Assembly (NCBI GenBank): GCA_046498285.1
Contig: JAWOBA010000175.1
Location: 1-20,334 of the forward strand
Length of the DNA: 20,334 bases
Direction of reading: 5' to 3'
Source of the DNA: B33-G16 sp046498285
Lineage (GTDB): Bacteria > Desulfobacterota > DSM-4660 > Desulfatiglandales > B25-G16
The notes below the pieces were generated by a model, which ran no database searches, was not told the DNA's origin, and saw only the letters and a program-made list of their open reading frames with translations. Of the stretch, positions 1 to 8,087 are shown one piece after another (positions within the stretch are counted from its first letter, which is position 1; each line of letters starts with the position of its first letter). The translations under genes were made by a program, and so were the position numbers.

Positions 1-16
1 ATCTGATCTATGTCTA

Positions 17-385
17 GAGACCTTTGAAAACCCGGCTATTTTCAGAATTCCACGTTGTTTACAATAAACCACAAGTACACAAAGCAATGATTGCCGCTTT
101 GGTGAATATATGTATGTCCGGCGTGTAACCCGCCGGACATAAAAGTTTTCTTCGTGTTCTTTGTGCCTTCGTGGTTTAAAAAAAAGGGGAATAAGTCAAC
201 GAAATCAACAATGTCCCTGAGATCCCGATTTATCGGGGCAATGCGGAGAGGCCAAAATTTATCCGCGGTCTCCCCCATGGATACGTTGCTGAAAAGACCA
301 GCCCGGGAGCCTCTGCCTCCGGCCCGGAGGGAACTGAAAAAAAGCCCATCGTCATTTAGATCAATAGGGGTTATGCAAAGGTCTC
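17..385. repeat. Composite palindromic repeat, copy 1 (with inserted module A)
   Basis: The ends are a perfect 10-bp inverted repeat: GAGACCTTTG at 17-26 and CAAAGGTCTC at 376-385. The left arm (17-46) is followed by a second palindromic unit, module A (65-178). The right half then carries a small hairpin (CCCGATTTATCGGGG, about 223-237) and the arms GGATACGTTGCTGAAAAGAC and GAACTGAAAAAAAGCCCATC. The same blocks recur at 6162-6540, 9455-10100 and 14696-15009. Short open frames on both strands here are by-products of the repeat: the same peptides appear wherever the repeat does. No target-site duplication is obvious at the flanks. It is best regarded as a non-coding dispersed element, MITE-like or REP-like. 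Confidence 0.85.
65..178. repeat. Module A palindrome inside copy 1
   Basis: The outer arms are inversely complementary with mismatches: TAAACCACAAG at 65 onward against CCTTCGTGGTTTA ending at 178. At the centre is a perfect 11-bp inverted repeat, TATGTCCGGCG (113-123) and CGCCGGACATA (131-141), around a 7-nt loop. Related modules lie at 9599-9720 and about 14696-14819, where sequence outside the central palindrome has drifted more than the palindrome itself. Confidence 0.8.
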
Positions 386-462
386 AGATAGTTTAAATAT
401 CAAACAACGATCAGCCTATTATACCAGTTATTTCTATCAAAAATAAAGTGGTGAGGGTTATC

Positions 463-2232
463 ATGAGTTTTCCTGTTTGCATCAAAACTAGACCAGGCCA
501 AATTGCCTTTTACTTTCTATTTCTGGTTGCTTTTCCATGGTTATTTACTCCTTTGGCTCAAGGAAAAGAAAAGGATACATGCTCTATCTCTTTAGTTCAG
601 CAGGCCAAGATCAAAAAGATGGAAGGAAAAGAGGTTATTAGTGAAACATACCAAGTAAAAGACGGTGATCATATTTGGGAACTTCTTCGCCAGAGAGGCC
701 TCCTCGAAAGACCAGATCTGGATGACCTCATTGCCTTATTAAAAAGCATGAATAAATCTTTAGCAAATCTTGACATTATTCACCCCGGACAAACAATATT
801 AATCCCCCTGAATATAACCCCAATTAGAGGAGACGCTGAAACAGTTTTCCAGGAATCAATAATGGATATTTCCTCACTGAAAGACATTAACTTCGAGAAT
901 TATGTAGTTAAGCCTGGGGATAGCGTAACAATGATCGTCTATGGCAAATATAAAATACCGCCAAAACAGATTTATTACGATTATCTAGACTTGGTTCAGA
1001 AATTTAATCCCAACTTAAAAAATATCAATACAATCTATCCAAATCAAGTCATCAGACTTCCTATCTTCTCTCCAGAAATGGTCAGAATGCCTATTAAAGC
1101 TACCAAAGAAAAAACGACTTTAAAACAGGCTGAAGTGACAGGGTTTGAAGCCCATGAGCAGACTACCTCTTTAAGAAAAAAACTTCGATATATCTTCACC
1201 CAAATGGGGGAAGAATGGGTTGATATCGGTGATCAATTTATCCCCTTAAAAGCAGGCGGGCAGATACACTTAAAGGCCGAGTCTTTTCCTGTTTTAAATT
1301 TAGCCAGTGGCATGAAATTGATTATTGACATAAAAGATGAGCTTCCCAAAGATATAAGCCAGTTAATCCTTGCAGCTTGGAATAATTACGGCATCGTTCA
1401 TTTAAATGCAGAAGATAGCCTGACAACAGCTATAGATAAGATTTTGGCAATCACCAACTATGAAATCCTTAAACCGCCAGAACAATTTAAGGTAAGAAGT
1501 GGAAATATAGGTATTACCATAGCCGGCGACTGGGTTATCATTCCAGACAGAGGGGAAAAAAATATTCCGGAGAAATTAGCAGTGATCAACCTTATACATA
1601 GTTCTTCTGAAGAGACACCAGTAATGATAAAGTCATATCTCAAGAAATTAGGGATAGAGATAATTGACTATGCAGGTCATCCTGCCCCAAAAGATACGAC
1701 AACTGATCTGCCCCTTGAAAAACAAATAAGCGTTGAAGAAAATACAGATTTCCCTCTACCCACCCTTCTGCTAAACCTTGCGGGACAGACTTTCTCCAGC
1801 AGCACAAAAATTCCAGTATATCAAGGAGGAAGCTCTGAATTTAACCTAATTATTCAAGCGGATCTCTTTTTTCAGAGGAAAGGGAAAGATTGTATTATAA
1901 CCAAAACCGATTTATCACCTACTTTCGCTTCTATACTTAAAAAACATCAATTTCAGGTTTTGTCTCTTGGCGATGAAAAAAATCCAAGCAGAATGACGGA
2001 ATTACTACTTGATTTCCTTGAGGTTTCATATGACTCCAATCCACATCACTTTCTAACGGGAAACAGGGATAAGTCAAAAAATATAACCATTGAGGTTCCA
2101 GGAATCAGTTTTTATGATCAAGAGGGCAAACATATTCTGGCAACTGAGAAAAAGATGCCAAAAGAAATTATCTTATTTCTCAACCAAAAGGGATATACGC
2201 TCCTTGAATTAAGCCAATTTGAAAGTCAATAA
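463..2232 (+). CDS. Exported LysM-domain protein
   Basis: This is a 589-residue protein if started at the ATG at 463, which has GTGAGG 7 nt upstream. The in-frame GTG at 448 would destroy that ribosome site, so 463 is preferred. The N-terminus is a Sec-type signal peptide with a hydrophobic core near residues 16-28 and likely cleavage after AQG. Two LysM domains follow: residues about 63-116 (YQVKDGDHIWELL...HPGQTILIP) and about 147-201 (YVVKPGDSVTMIV...YPNQVIRLP). LysM binds the glycan backbone of peptidoglycan, so the protein should sit in the periplasm or on the wall. The remaining ~385 residues resemble no family I can name; no catalytic motif is visible. It is the first gene of a plus-strand run, but 319 bp separate it from the next gene, so co-transcription is uncertain. 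Confidence 0.85.
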   Translation: MSFPVCIKTRPGQIAFYFLFLVAFPWLFTPLAQGKEKDTCSISLVQQAKIKKMEGKEVISETYQVKDGDHIWELLRQRGLLERPDLDDLIALLKSMNKSLANLDIIHPGQTILIPLNITPIRGDAETVFQESIMDISSLKDINFENYVVKPGDSVTMIVYGKYKIPPKQIYYDYLDLVQKFNPNLKNINTIYPNQVIRLPIFSPEMVRMPIKATKEKTTLKQAEVTGFEAHEQTTSLRKKLRYIFTQMGEEWVDIGDQFIPLKAGGQIHLKAESFPVLNLASGMKLIIDIKDELPKDISQLILAAWNNYGIVHLNAEDSLTTAIDKILAITNYEILKPPEQFKVRSGNIGITIAGDWVIIPDRGEKNIPEKLAVINLIHSSSEETPVMIKSYLKKLGIEIIDYAGHPAPKDTTTDLPLEKQISVEENTDFPLPTLLLNLAGQTFSSSTKIPVYQGGSSEFNLIIQADLFFQRKGKDCIITKTDLSPTFASILKKHQFQVLSLGDEKNPSRMTELLLDFLEVSYDSNPHHFLTGNRDKSKNITIEVPGISFYDQEGKHILATEKKMPKEIILFLNQKGYTLLELSQFESQ

Positions 2233-2551
2233 CTGCTTTTTTCTCTCATCTCTTGCAGATCCCACAGAAAGCACTAAGAATGCATTGATAATAATACCCG
2301 GTATAACTGAAAAAACCTTTGAACAGGTTTTCCATCACGAAAAAAAATCACCGGCTATCGATCTTCAAAATATTTCCTTCATAGAAATGAGAAGAAAGAT
2401 CTGTATGGTATTATCCATAACTATCTCACAGAAACCATGAACCTGATACTTGCAGTGCGCAGATTGCCTCATAATTTGCAGATATTTTTTAAGATATCTC
2501 AAGGCTTATAATCTACATTCAAAAAAAGCATAAGTAAAGAAAGGAGAAGCT
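2233..2551. other. Intergenic stretch with candidate promoter and hairpin
   Basis: The 319 bp between the LysM and coiled-coil genes hold no convincing gene. A 73-codon TTG-started frame overlaps the LysM stop region, but it lacks a ribosome site and any recognisable motif. Near the downstream end are a perfect 6-bp inverted repeat (AGATAT at 2480 and ATATCT at 2493, 7-8 nt apart) and a TATAAT box at 2507-2512. No strong terminator with a U-tract was found after the LysM gene. Confidence 0.5.
2507..2512 (+). promoter_or_regulatory. Candidate -10 box before coiled-coil gene
   Basis: A consensus TATAAT lies 39 bp before the ATG at 2552. The region at the -35 position is T-rich without a good TTGACA match. 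The small inverted repeat AGATAT/ATATCT just upstream could be an operator. The call rests only on the -10 match and spacing. Confidence 0.3.
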
Positions 2552-3622
2552 ATGACAGAGGAAACAATAAAACCCAAATCGCTATCGATGTCAAATACGA
2601 AAAAAGAGATGCTTGATACCTACAATACACTTCTAGAACAATTACAAGAGAAAAAAGAAGCCGAGCTGAAACCAGAAAAGAAGATTGAAGAGAAAAAGAA
2701 GGAAGAAGTGGTAAAACTAGCAGATGCCTTATCTTCAGAGGGGGTCGTTAAAGAAATCGGCAATCTGAGGCTAGAAATAGGAAAAAGACTTACCTCTGTC
2801 TCCGATGGGCTGGAAGAAGAGATCAATAAATTCAATCAAATTAAAAAGGCTATCGCGATTAAAGACGAGGAACTTAAGGAATTATATGAGATAGAGAGAT
2901 CATCTGAGACGCTTGCAGCATTAATAGAAGCCCAAAACCAAAAGCGTAGAGAATTTGAATCGGAAATGGCGATCCGAAAAGAAGAATTGAACCATGAAAT
3001 CCAGACGACACATAAAGAGTGGGAAAAAGAAAGAAAAGAGCATGAGGCAGAGATAAAGGAATGGGATGCAGCAGAGGCCAAAAAACGAGAACAGGAAAAA
3101 GAAGAATATCGCTATTCCTTTCAGCGGGAGCAAAAGATATCCAAAGATACATTTGAAGATGAAAAGGCAAAAATGGAAAAGGAAATTCATTTGAAAAAAG
3201 AGCAGGTGGAAAAAGAGCTGGCTGAGAGAGAAAAAGCGGTTTCCGAAAAAGAAGAAGAGCTAAATGAATTACAAAAGAAGGTAGCCTCTTTTCCTAATGA
3301 AATGGAAAATGCCGTCAACAAGGCAGTCCATGAGACAACTGAAAAAGTTACACTTGAAGCAAAAAATAGGCAGGAATTAATAAACAAAGAGTTCGATGGT
3401 CAACGAAACGTGTTTACCACCCGAATTGAGTCTCTTGAGAAAACACTAAAAGAACAGAGTGGGCAGATTGCTCAGCTTTCAGCGCAACTGGAAAAGGCAT
3501 ATCAGAAAGTTCAGGATATCGCCGTCAAGTCCGTTGAGGGATCATCAAATCTTAAATCTCTTTCCAGCCTTCAACAACTGGTTTCAGAACAGAGTAAAAG
3601 ACAGCTACAGGAAAAATCATAA
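2552..3622 (+). CDS. Long charged coiled-coil protein, function unknown
   Basis: This is a 356-residue protein with no signal peptide and no membrane segment, so it is probably cytoplasmic. The ATG at 2552 has AAAGGAG a few bases upstream. Residues about 30-270 are very rich in Glu, Lys, Arg and Gln with heptad-like spacing and almost no Pro or Gly, which is the pattern of an extended alpha-helical coiled coil. There is a short break near residues 246-252 (ASFPNEMEN). The C-terminal part (about 280-335, QIAQLSAQLEKAYQKVQDIA) resumes the coil. I do not recognise a named family; the general shape is that of structural or scaffolding proteins. It lies 40 bp before the transporter gene on the same strand. 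Several minus-strand open frames over it are shadows of its biased codons. Confidence 0.85.
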   Translation: MTEETIKPKSLSMSNTKKEMLDTYNTLLEQLQEKKEAELKPEKKIEEKKKEEVVKLADALSSEGVVKEIGNLRLEIGKRLTSVSDGLEEEINKFNQIKKAIAIKDEELKELYEIERSSETLAALIEAQNQKRREFESEMAIRKEELNHEIQTTHKEWEKERKEHEAEIKEWDAAEAKKREQEKEEYRYSFQREQKISKDTFEDEKAKMEKEIHLKKEQVEKELAEREKAVSEKEEELNELQKKVASFPNEMENAVNKAVHETTEKVTLEAKNRQELINKEFDGQRNVFTTRIESLEKTLKEQSGQIAQLSAQLEKAYQKVQDIAVKSVEGSSNLKSLSSLQQLVSEQSKRQLQEKS

Positions 3623-3661
3623 AACATCCTAAACCACAAGCATTTCCAATATGAATAAATC

Positions 3662-4414
3662 ATGGAAGAATTATCAAGGCTCTTTTTTCTCTTTGGTATC
3701 GGTTCTATAGCTGGTTTTATTAATATTATGGCTGGTGGTGGATCCACAATTACCTTGCCAACCCTCATATTTTTAGGCCTCGATAGTTCCCTTGCCAACG
3801 GGACCAACCGTGTGGCAATCCTTATTCAAAATATTTCTGGAATAGTATCCTTTAGGCAAGAAAACTATCACCAATTTACCATCAGCCTCAAACTGGCTTT
3901 GTTTACCCTACCTGGAGCCATTGCAGGTTCCATTGTCGCAACTACCATCAGTGATACTTTGTTTCAGGAAATCCTGGCATACGTCTTAATTGGGATTATT
4001 ATTTCCCTGTTGCTGCCAAGACCAAATAACAAAAAGTGTGCAGATAAAAAACAGTATCAGAAGAACTGGCTTATATACCCAGCAATGATTTTGGTTGGGT
4101 TTTATGGAGGCTTTATCCAGGCCGGTGTTGGTTTTTTACTCATGGCCTCACTCTATCACCTTATGAAAGTAGACCTTGTCCGCGTCAATATGCACAAGAT
4201 ATTCATCGTAGGCATCTACACGATTCCGGCCCTGGTTATCTTTCTTCTTACCCGCAACGTGGATTTCAATTTTGGCCTTACTTTGGCAGCAGGAAATGCA
4301 CTTGGGGCATGGTGGTCTGCAAAGGTTTCTGTGAAAAAAGGGCAACGAGTGATTCAGTTTATATTAATAGGCGCCATATTGATGATGTCTTTGAAGCTTT
4401 TGGATATTATCTAG
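3662..4414 (+). CDS. TSUP (TauE/SafE) family membrane transporter
   Basis: This 250-residue, very hydrophobic protein has about seven or eight membrane segments, typical of the TSUP family (usual length about 240-300). Members move sulfite, sulfonates, sulfoacetate or related organosulfur and carboxylate anions across the inner membrane. The first half has the family signature region with a Gly-rich turn, GFINIMAGGGSTITLP at residues 18-33, followed by LANGTNR at 44-50. The second half repeats the fold with GFYGGFIQAGVGFLL at 146-160, and a Lys-rich cytoplasmic loop at 121-135 separates the halves. The start at 3662 lacks a good ribosome site and follows the coiled-coil gene by only 39 bp, so translation may depend on that transcript. 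The substrate cannot be told from sequence. Confidence 0.88.
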   Translation: MEELSRLFFLFGIGSIAGFINIMAGGGSTITLPTLIFLGLDSSLANGTNRVAILIQNISGIVSFRQENYHQFTISLKLALFTLPGAIAGSIVATTISDTLFQEILAYVLIGIIISLLLPRPNNKKCADKKQYQKNWLIYPAMILVGFYGGFIQAGVGFLLMASLYHLMKVDLVRVNMHKIFIVGIYTIPALVIFLLTRNVDFNFGLTLAAGNALGAWWSAKVSVKKGQRVIQFILIGAILMMSLKLLDII

Positions 4415-4498
4415 TCACCTTTTGCTTGAGAAGTAAATTGATTTAGAAATTCTTAAGTGATAGCTTTTGTTAAAATAAAGGGCTGAAAGGATTTAAAG

Positions 4499-6073
4499 AT
4501 GAAGATATCTTCCGTGCAAAAAATGAGAAGCCTTGATAAAGGTGCGATTGAAAAATTCAACATCCCCGATGCAATTCTTATGGAAAACGCAGGGCAGGCT
4601 GTATACTTTGTAATTCATAATGAATTTGGCATAAAAGGGAAACGATTTATCGTCTTTTGCGGCGGCGGCAATAATGGTGGTGATGGATTCGTTGTTGCAA
4701 GAAAGCTTGTCTCAAACGGTGGGATTGTTACCGTATTTCTTCTGGGAGATAGGGCAAAATTAAAGGGGTGTGCAAAAGACAATTTCGAGATCATGTCAAC
4801 TCTTCCCATCCAGATCGAGAAGCTTACCTCTATTGAACAGATAACAGCCTCTCTCCCTTACTGCGAAGCAATTGTAGATGCCATATTTGGGACAGGCCTT
4901 ACAAGGGATATAGAAGGGATATATAAAGAGGTAATTGAACTAATCAATGAGAGTAATACAACCACATTCAGCGTTGATATCCCCTCTGGTGTAAACGGTG
5001 ATACCGGCCAAATTATGGGGTCTGCTGTGAAGGCAGACTATACCATAACATTTGGCCTCCCTAAAGTTGGAAATTTGCTTTTCCCTGGGTTTGGGCTATG
5101 CGGCAAGCTTTATGTTACCCATATCTCCTTTCCTCCTCCCCACTATAATGCTGATCATATAAAGATAGAAACAAATGATCCCTTGCCAATTCCAGAAAGG
5201 AAAGACGATACCCATAAGGGGAGTTATGGAAAGGCACTCTTTATAGCAGGTTCCTCACATTACCTTGGTGCCCCCTATTTTTCAGCCCTCTCTTTTCTCA
5301 AGGCCGGTGGAGGTCTTTCATACCTGGCCTCCCCCAAGTCAATAACAAATTTTTTAGCCAATAAAGGGAGTGAAATTGTTTTTGTACCACAGGAGGAAAC
5401 AGATGAAGGCAGCGTATCCATCAAGGCAAAGGACGAGCTTTTAGAATTTTCAGACAGGGTAGATATGGTTGTTATAGGTCCGGGATTATCATTACATGGA
5501 GAAACTCAGGAATTGGTAAGACAACTCGCAACCCTGATTAAAAAACCTCTTATAATCGATGGCGATGGTATTACAGCCATTTCCAGAGATATTGATATGA
5601 TAAAGAAGAGAAAAGAAGCGACCATCCTGACCCCCCATTTTGGTGAAATGTCAAGAATTCGAAAAGTAGATATCAAGGAAATTCAAGAAAATAAGATATC
5701 ACTATTATGGAAAACATGCAAAGAATTGAATGCCATCCTCATATTAAAAGGCGCCCATACATTAATTGGATATCCCGATGAACGTATCTTTATTAATATG
5801 AGTGGAAACCCGGGTATGGCCACTGCCGGGAGTGGAGATGTGCTGGTCGGTACCATTGCAGCCATGTTTGGCTTGGGATTCTCAATTGAGGAAAGCACCA
5901 GGATGGGTGTATTTATTCACGGTCTGGCCGGAGACATTGCAATGAGAGATATAGGGGAAAACGGAATAATAGCCGGAGACATTATGAATTATTTGCCTGA
6001 AGCCATACGTTATTGTCAGGAGAATTTTGAAGACATCATGAAGAATAACTATGAGAGCATTTACATTGTTTAG
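4499..6073 (+). CDS. nnr: Bifunctional NAD(P)H-hydrate repair enzyme (epimerase + dehydratase)
   Basis: The 524-residue length fits the fused YjeF-type enzyme. The N-terminal domain (about 1-215) is the NAD(P)HX epimerase, which interconverts R- and S-NAD(P)HX. It shows CGGGNNGGDGFVVARKL at 54-70 and VDIPSGVNGDTG at 159-170. The C-terminal domain (about 235-505) is the ribokinase-like ADP/ATP-dependent dehydratase that restores NAD(P)H. It shows GSYGKALFIAGS at 241-252, TPHFGEMSR at 378-386 and the catalytic-loop motif GNPGMATAGSGDVLVGTIA at 437-453. The ATG at 4499 has GAAAGG upstream. An 84-bp gap separates it from the transporter gene. All key motifs are intact, so a functional cytoplasmic housekeeping enzyme is expected. 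Confidence 0.95.
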   Translation: MKISSVQKMRSLDKGAIEKFNIPDAILMENAGQAVYFVIHNEFGIKGKRFIVFCGGGNNGGDGFVVARKLVSNGGIVTVFLLGDRAKLKGCAKDNFEIMSTLPIQIEKLTSIEQITASLPYCEAIVDAIFGTGLTRDIEGIYKEVIELINESNTTTFSVDIPSGVNGDTGQIMGSAVKADYTITFGLPKVGNLLFPGFGLCGKLYVTHISFPPPHYNADHIKIETNDPLPIPERKDDTHKGSYGKALFIAGSSHYLGAPYFSALSFLKAGGGLSYLASPKSITNFLANKGSEIVFVPQEETDEGSVSIKAKDELLEFSDRVDMVVIGPGLSLHGETQELVRQLATLIKKPLIIDGDGITAISRDIDMIKKRKEATILTPHFGEMSRIRKVDIKEIQENKISLLWKTCKELNAILILKGAHTLIGYPDERIFINMSGNPGMATAGSGDVLVGTIAAMFGLGFSIEESTRMGVFIHGLAGDIAMRDIGENGIIAGDIMNYLPEAIRYCQENFEDIMKNNYESIYIV

Positions 6074-6161
6074 AAAAAGATATGGGCACCAAAAACATTA
6101 CCCGGGCTCTCTACGCGGCTTTGGTTCTCGTACCATATGGCATCCGAAAGCAAGTCCTTTC

Positions 6162-6440
6162 AGACCTTTGAAACATGACCATTTTCACTATCACAAGAAA
6201 GACCATGGGCTTTTTTGAAAGGACTGGCGGAAGGGTAGTGTCTTTTCGTAACGTATCAATGGGGGAACCCGCAGCCCCGAGCTTGTCGAGGGGAATGCGG
6301 AGGGCTTCCGGCTCGGAGAGCCTCCCGCTCGGAGAGGGCAAAACTCCCCCATGGATACGTTGCTGAAAAGACCAACCCGGGAGCCTTGGAACTGAAAAAA
6401 GCCCATCGTCTTTCTATCAAGCAAGGTTATATAAAGGTCT
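6162..6440. repeat. Palindromic repeat, copy 2 (without module A)
   Basis: This 279-bp unit has perfect 8-bp ends, AGACCTTT (6162-6169) and AAAGGTCT (6433-6440). Its internal arms pair. The 5' block reading GACCATGGGCTTTTTTGA matches, inverted, TGAAAAAAGCCCATCGTC on the right. GTCTTTTCGTAACGTATC matches, inverted, GATACGTTGCTGAAAAGAC. AATGGGGGAA pairs with ACTCCCCCAT. The apex has the variant hairpin CCCCGAGCTTGTCGAGGGG. Module A is absent, so this copy shows the simple form of the element. It begins about 90 bp after the nnr stop codon. Confidence 0.85.
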
Positions 6441-6484
6441 TGATGTATGAGCGCGAATGAAGGCACGTTTCAAAGCTCCCTCCA

Positions 6485-6540
6485 GGGAGGGAACTGAAAC
6501 AAAACCCATCGTCTTTAGATCAAGAGGGGTTATGCAAAGG
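6485..6540. repeat. Palindromic repeat, isolated right end (copy 2b)
   Basis: AGGGAGGGAACTGAAACAAA is followed by CCCATCGTCTTTAGATCAAG and ends in GGGGTTATGCAAAGG. This is the right terminal block of the repeat family without its left half. It lies 45 bp after the end of copy 2, so two right ends stand in tandem. The remaining 140 bp up to the next gene (6541-6680) show no further structure that I can support. Confidence 0.75.
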
Positions 6541-6680
6541 ACTCCCTTTATTGCTATTCTGGCAGCCATGTTACAACCACTCCCGATAAGGATAAAAAGT
6601 TCATACCATATCAAGCCCTTGCCGAATAGCCAGTATATTGCCTCACCTTGCCAGATGCACTCTTACTATAATGCTATCCC

Positions 6681-7928
6681 TTACTCGTAGACTTTTTCCT
6701 CTTCCTGATCAGCATGTAAAGCATCGCTTTCCACATCACGAACCTTTTCCTTGGATAGAACCTTAAAATACTCTTTATACCATTCGTTTTGAATGATAAG
6801 CTGCATGATTTCGTTGGTCCCTACCCAAATCATCGAGAGCCTGATATCTCGAACAATTCTGTCAAGGGGATACACATTTGTGTATCCTATACCACCTAAC
6901 GTTTGCATACACTTATTTGCTACTTCCCAAGCTGCTTCAGTGACATATTTTTTAGATTGAGATACCATTCGCCTTATTCGACCGGCACTCACCTTTCCTG
7001 AATCAATAGCCAGTGCTGTAGTATAGGTATTGGACCGCATAGAATCAAGCAGCAGAACAGAATCTGCTACTTTAAATCCCACTCCTTGAAAATTCATTAT
7101 TGGTTGTTTGAAGGCCTTTCGTCTGGAAGTGTATCTTGTAGCAATCTCTACAGCAGGACGCACGCTTCCTATGGTCATAGCAGCAGTTCCCAGCCGCTCT
7201 GGTATCATCATTCTAATAAATACTTCATATCCTCCATTAATTCCATTAAGGGCATATCTTTCTGGTACCCTCACGTCTTTGAGTGTTAGTCGACCTGCCC
7301 CACCACCTCGGACTCCCATCAGCCCATAAATGTATTTGGATTCCACACCTTCAGTTCTTGGTACCATAAAAGCGGTAAGCCGTTCATGGCCTTTTCCCTC
7401 AGGATTGGTAACTGCATAAATCAAAAACCAGTCAGCCCCCTCTGCTCCCACAATAAATCGTTTCTGGCCATTGATAATCCAATCATCACCATCTTTTATT
7501 GCATAGGTGGTCGCAGCAAAAAAATCACTTCCACCTCTTGGTTCTGTTAATCCTTCAGCAGCATATACTTCTCCCTTTAATAGAGGAACTACAATCTCCT
7601 GTTTCAATTCTTCTCTGCCAAACTCACAAACTGCTTCACAAACAATGTCAGCACCAACTCCCCACAAGCAAGCAAGGGAGTAACTGGCAACACCAATTTC
7701 TTCTGCGACTATACAATCATCTACCCAATTCAAGCCCCTGCCGCCATATTCTTTAGGCAATCTAATGCCAAGAAGATTTCTTTTTCCTGCTTCCTCAAGG
7801 TATTCACGAGGAAATTGAATTTTTTCTTGATCCATATCAAGGATGAGTTTTTTGGGAACCCAATTCGTAAAATCTCTTGCTTCATCGCGAAGTTTCATTT
7901 GTTCCTCTGTCATTACAAAATCAAACAT
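6681..7928 (-). CDS. Acyl-CoA dehydrogenase family protein
   Basis: This 415-residue flavoprotein is of normal length for the family, which oxidises acyl-CoA thioesters at the alpha-beta bond and passes electrons to ETF. The N-terminal helical domain spans about 1-120. The beta-barrel middle domain contains EGLTEPRGGSDF (125-136) and the FAD-side strand WIINGQKRFIVG (150-161). The C-terminal helical domain contains QTLGGIGYTNVYPLDRIVRD (342-361) and WVGTNEIMQ (368-376). The Glu that precedes the GT in the MCAD-type active site is Val369 here. Instead Glu244 in IPERLG sits where isovaleryl-CoA and long-chain dehydrogenases carry their catalytic base. The ATG has GGAGGAAGG upstream. No CoA ligase, ETF or hydratase gene is adjacent, so the substrate is unknown. 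Confidence 0.92.
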   Translation of the reverse strand: MFDFVMTEEQMKLRDEARDFTNWVPKKLILDMDQEKIQFPREYLEEAGKRNLLGIRLPKEYGGRGLNWVDDCIVAEEIGVASYSLACLWGVGADIVCEAVCEFGREELKQEIVVPLLKGEVYAAEGLTEPRGGSDFFAATTYAIKDGDDWIINGQKRFIVGAEGADWFLIYAVTNPEGKGHERLTAFMVPRTEGVESKYIYGLMGVRGGGAGRLTLKDVRVPERYALNGINGGYEVFIRMMIPERLGTAAMTIGSVRPAVEIATRYTSRRKAFKQPIMNFQGVGFKVADSVLLLDSMRSNTYTTALAIDSGKVSAGRIRRMVSQSKKYVTEAAWEVANKCMQTLGGIGYTNVYPLDRIVRDIRLSMIWVGTNEIMQLIIQNEWYKEYFKVLSKEKVRDVESDALHADQEEEKVYE

Positions 7929-7975
7929 TGCCTTCCTCCATGTAGAATTAAGGATTATTGCATCATTGAAGATTT

Positions 7976-7981
7976 ATTATA
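7976..7981 (-). promoter_or_regulatory. Candidate -10 box of the acyl-CoA dehydrogenase gene
   Basis: Read on the minus strand this is TATAAT, about 50 bp before the start codon. No clear -35 element is found at the proper distance, so it is only a weak candidate. Confidence 0.25.
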
Positions 7982-8087
7982 GGTGCTGTGTTGTCTTGAC
8001 CATCACCAATTCCATTATCCAATCCTATTTCTTCAAGTACTAAAAACTCCCTTTTTTATGCCTGGAGTATAGGAATATTTCCCTTGT

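Noticed and set aside
2219..2440. 73-codon plus frame starting at TTG over the end of the LysM gene
   Set aside because: No ribosome site, no recognisable motif, and it overlaps the LysM stop. Some segments look protein-like (ALIIIPGITEKTFEQ), but not enough for a call.
2836..3387. Several minus-strand frames opposite the coiled-coil gene
   Set aside because: Ser/Phe/Leu-rich products are the expected antisense of Glu/Lys-rich codons; none has a ribosome site.
6082..6171. Short plus frame after nnr (MGTKNITRALYAALVLVPYG...)
   Set aside because: It is 29 codons long, has no ribosome site, and its stop is made by the start of the repeat. It may be a gene remnant, but it cannot be supported.
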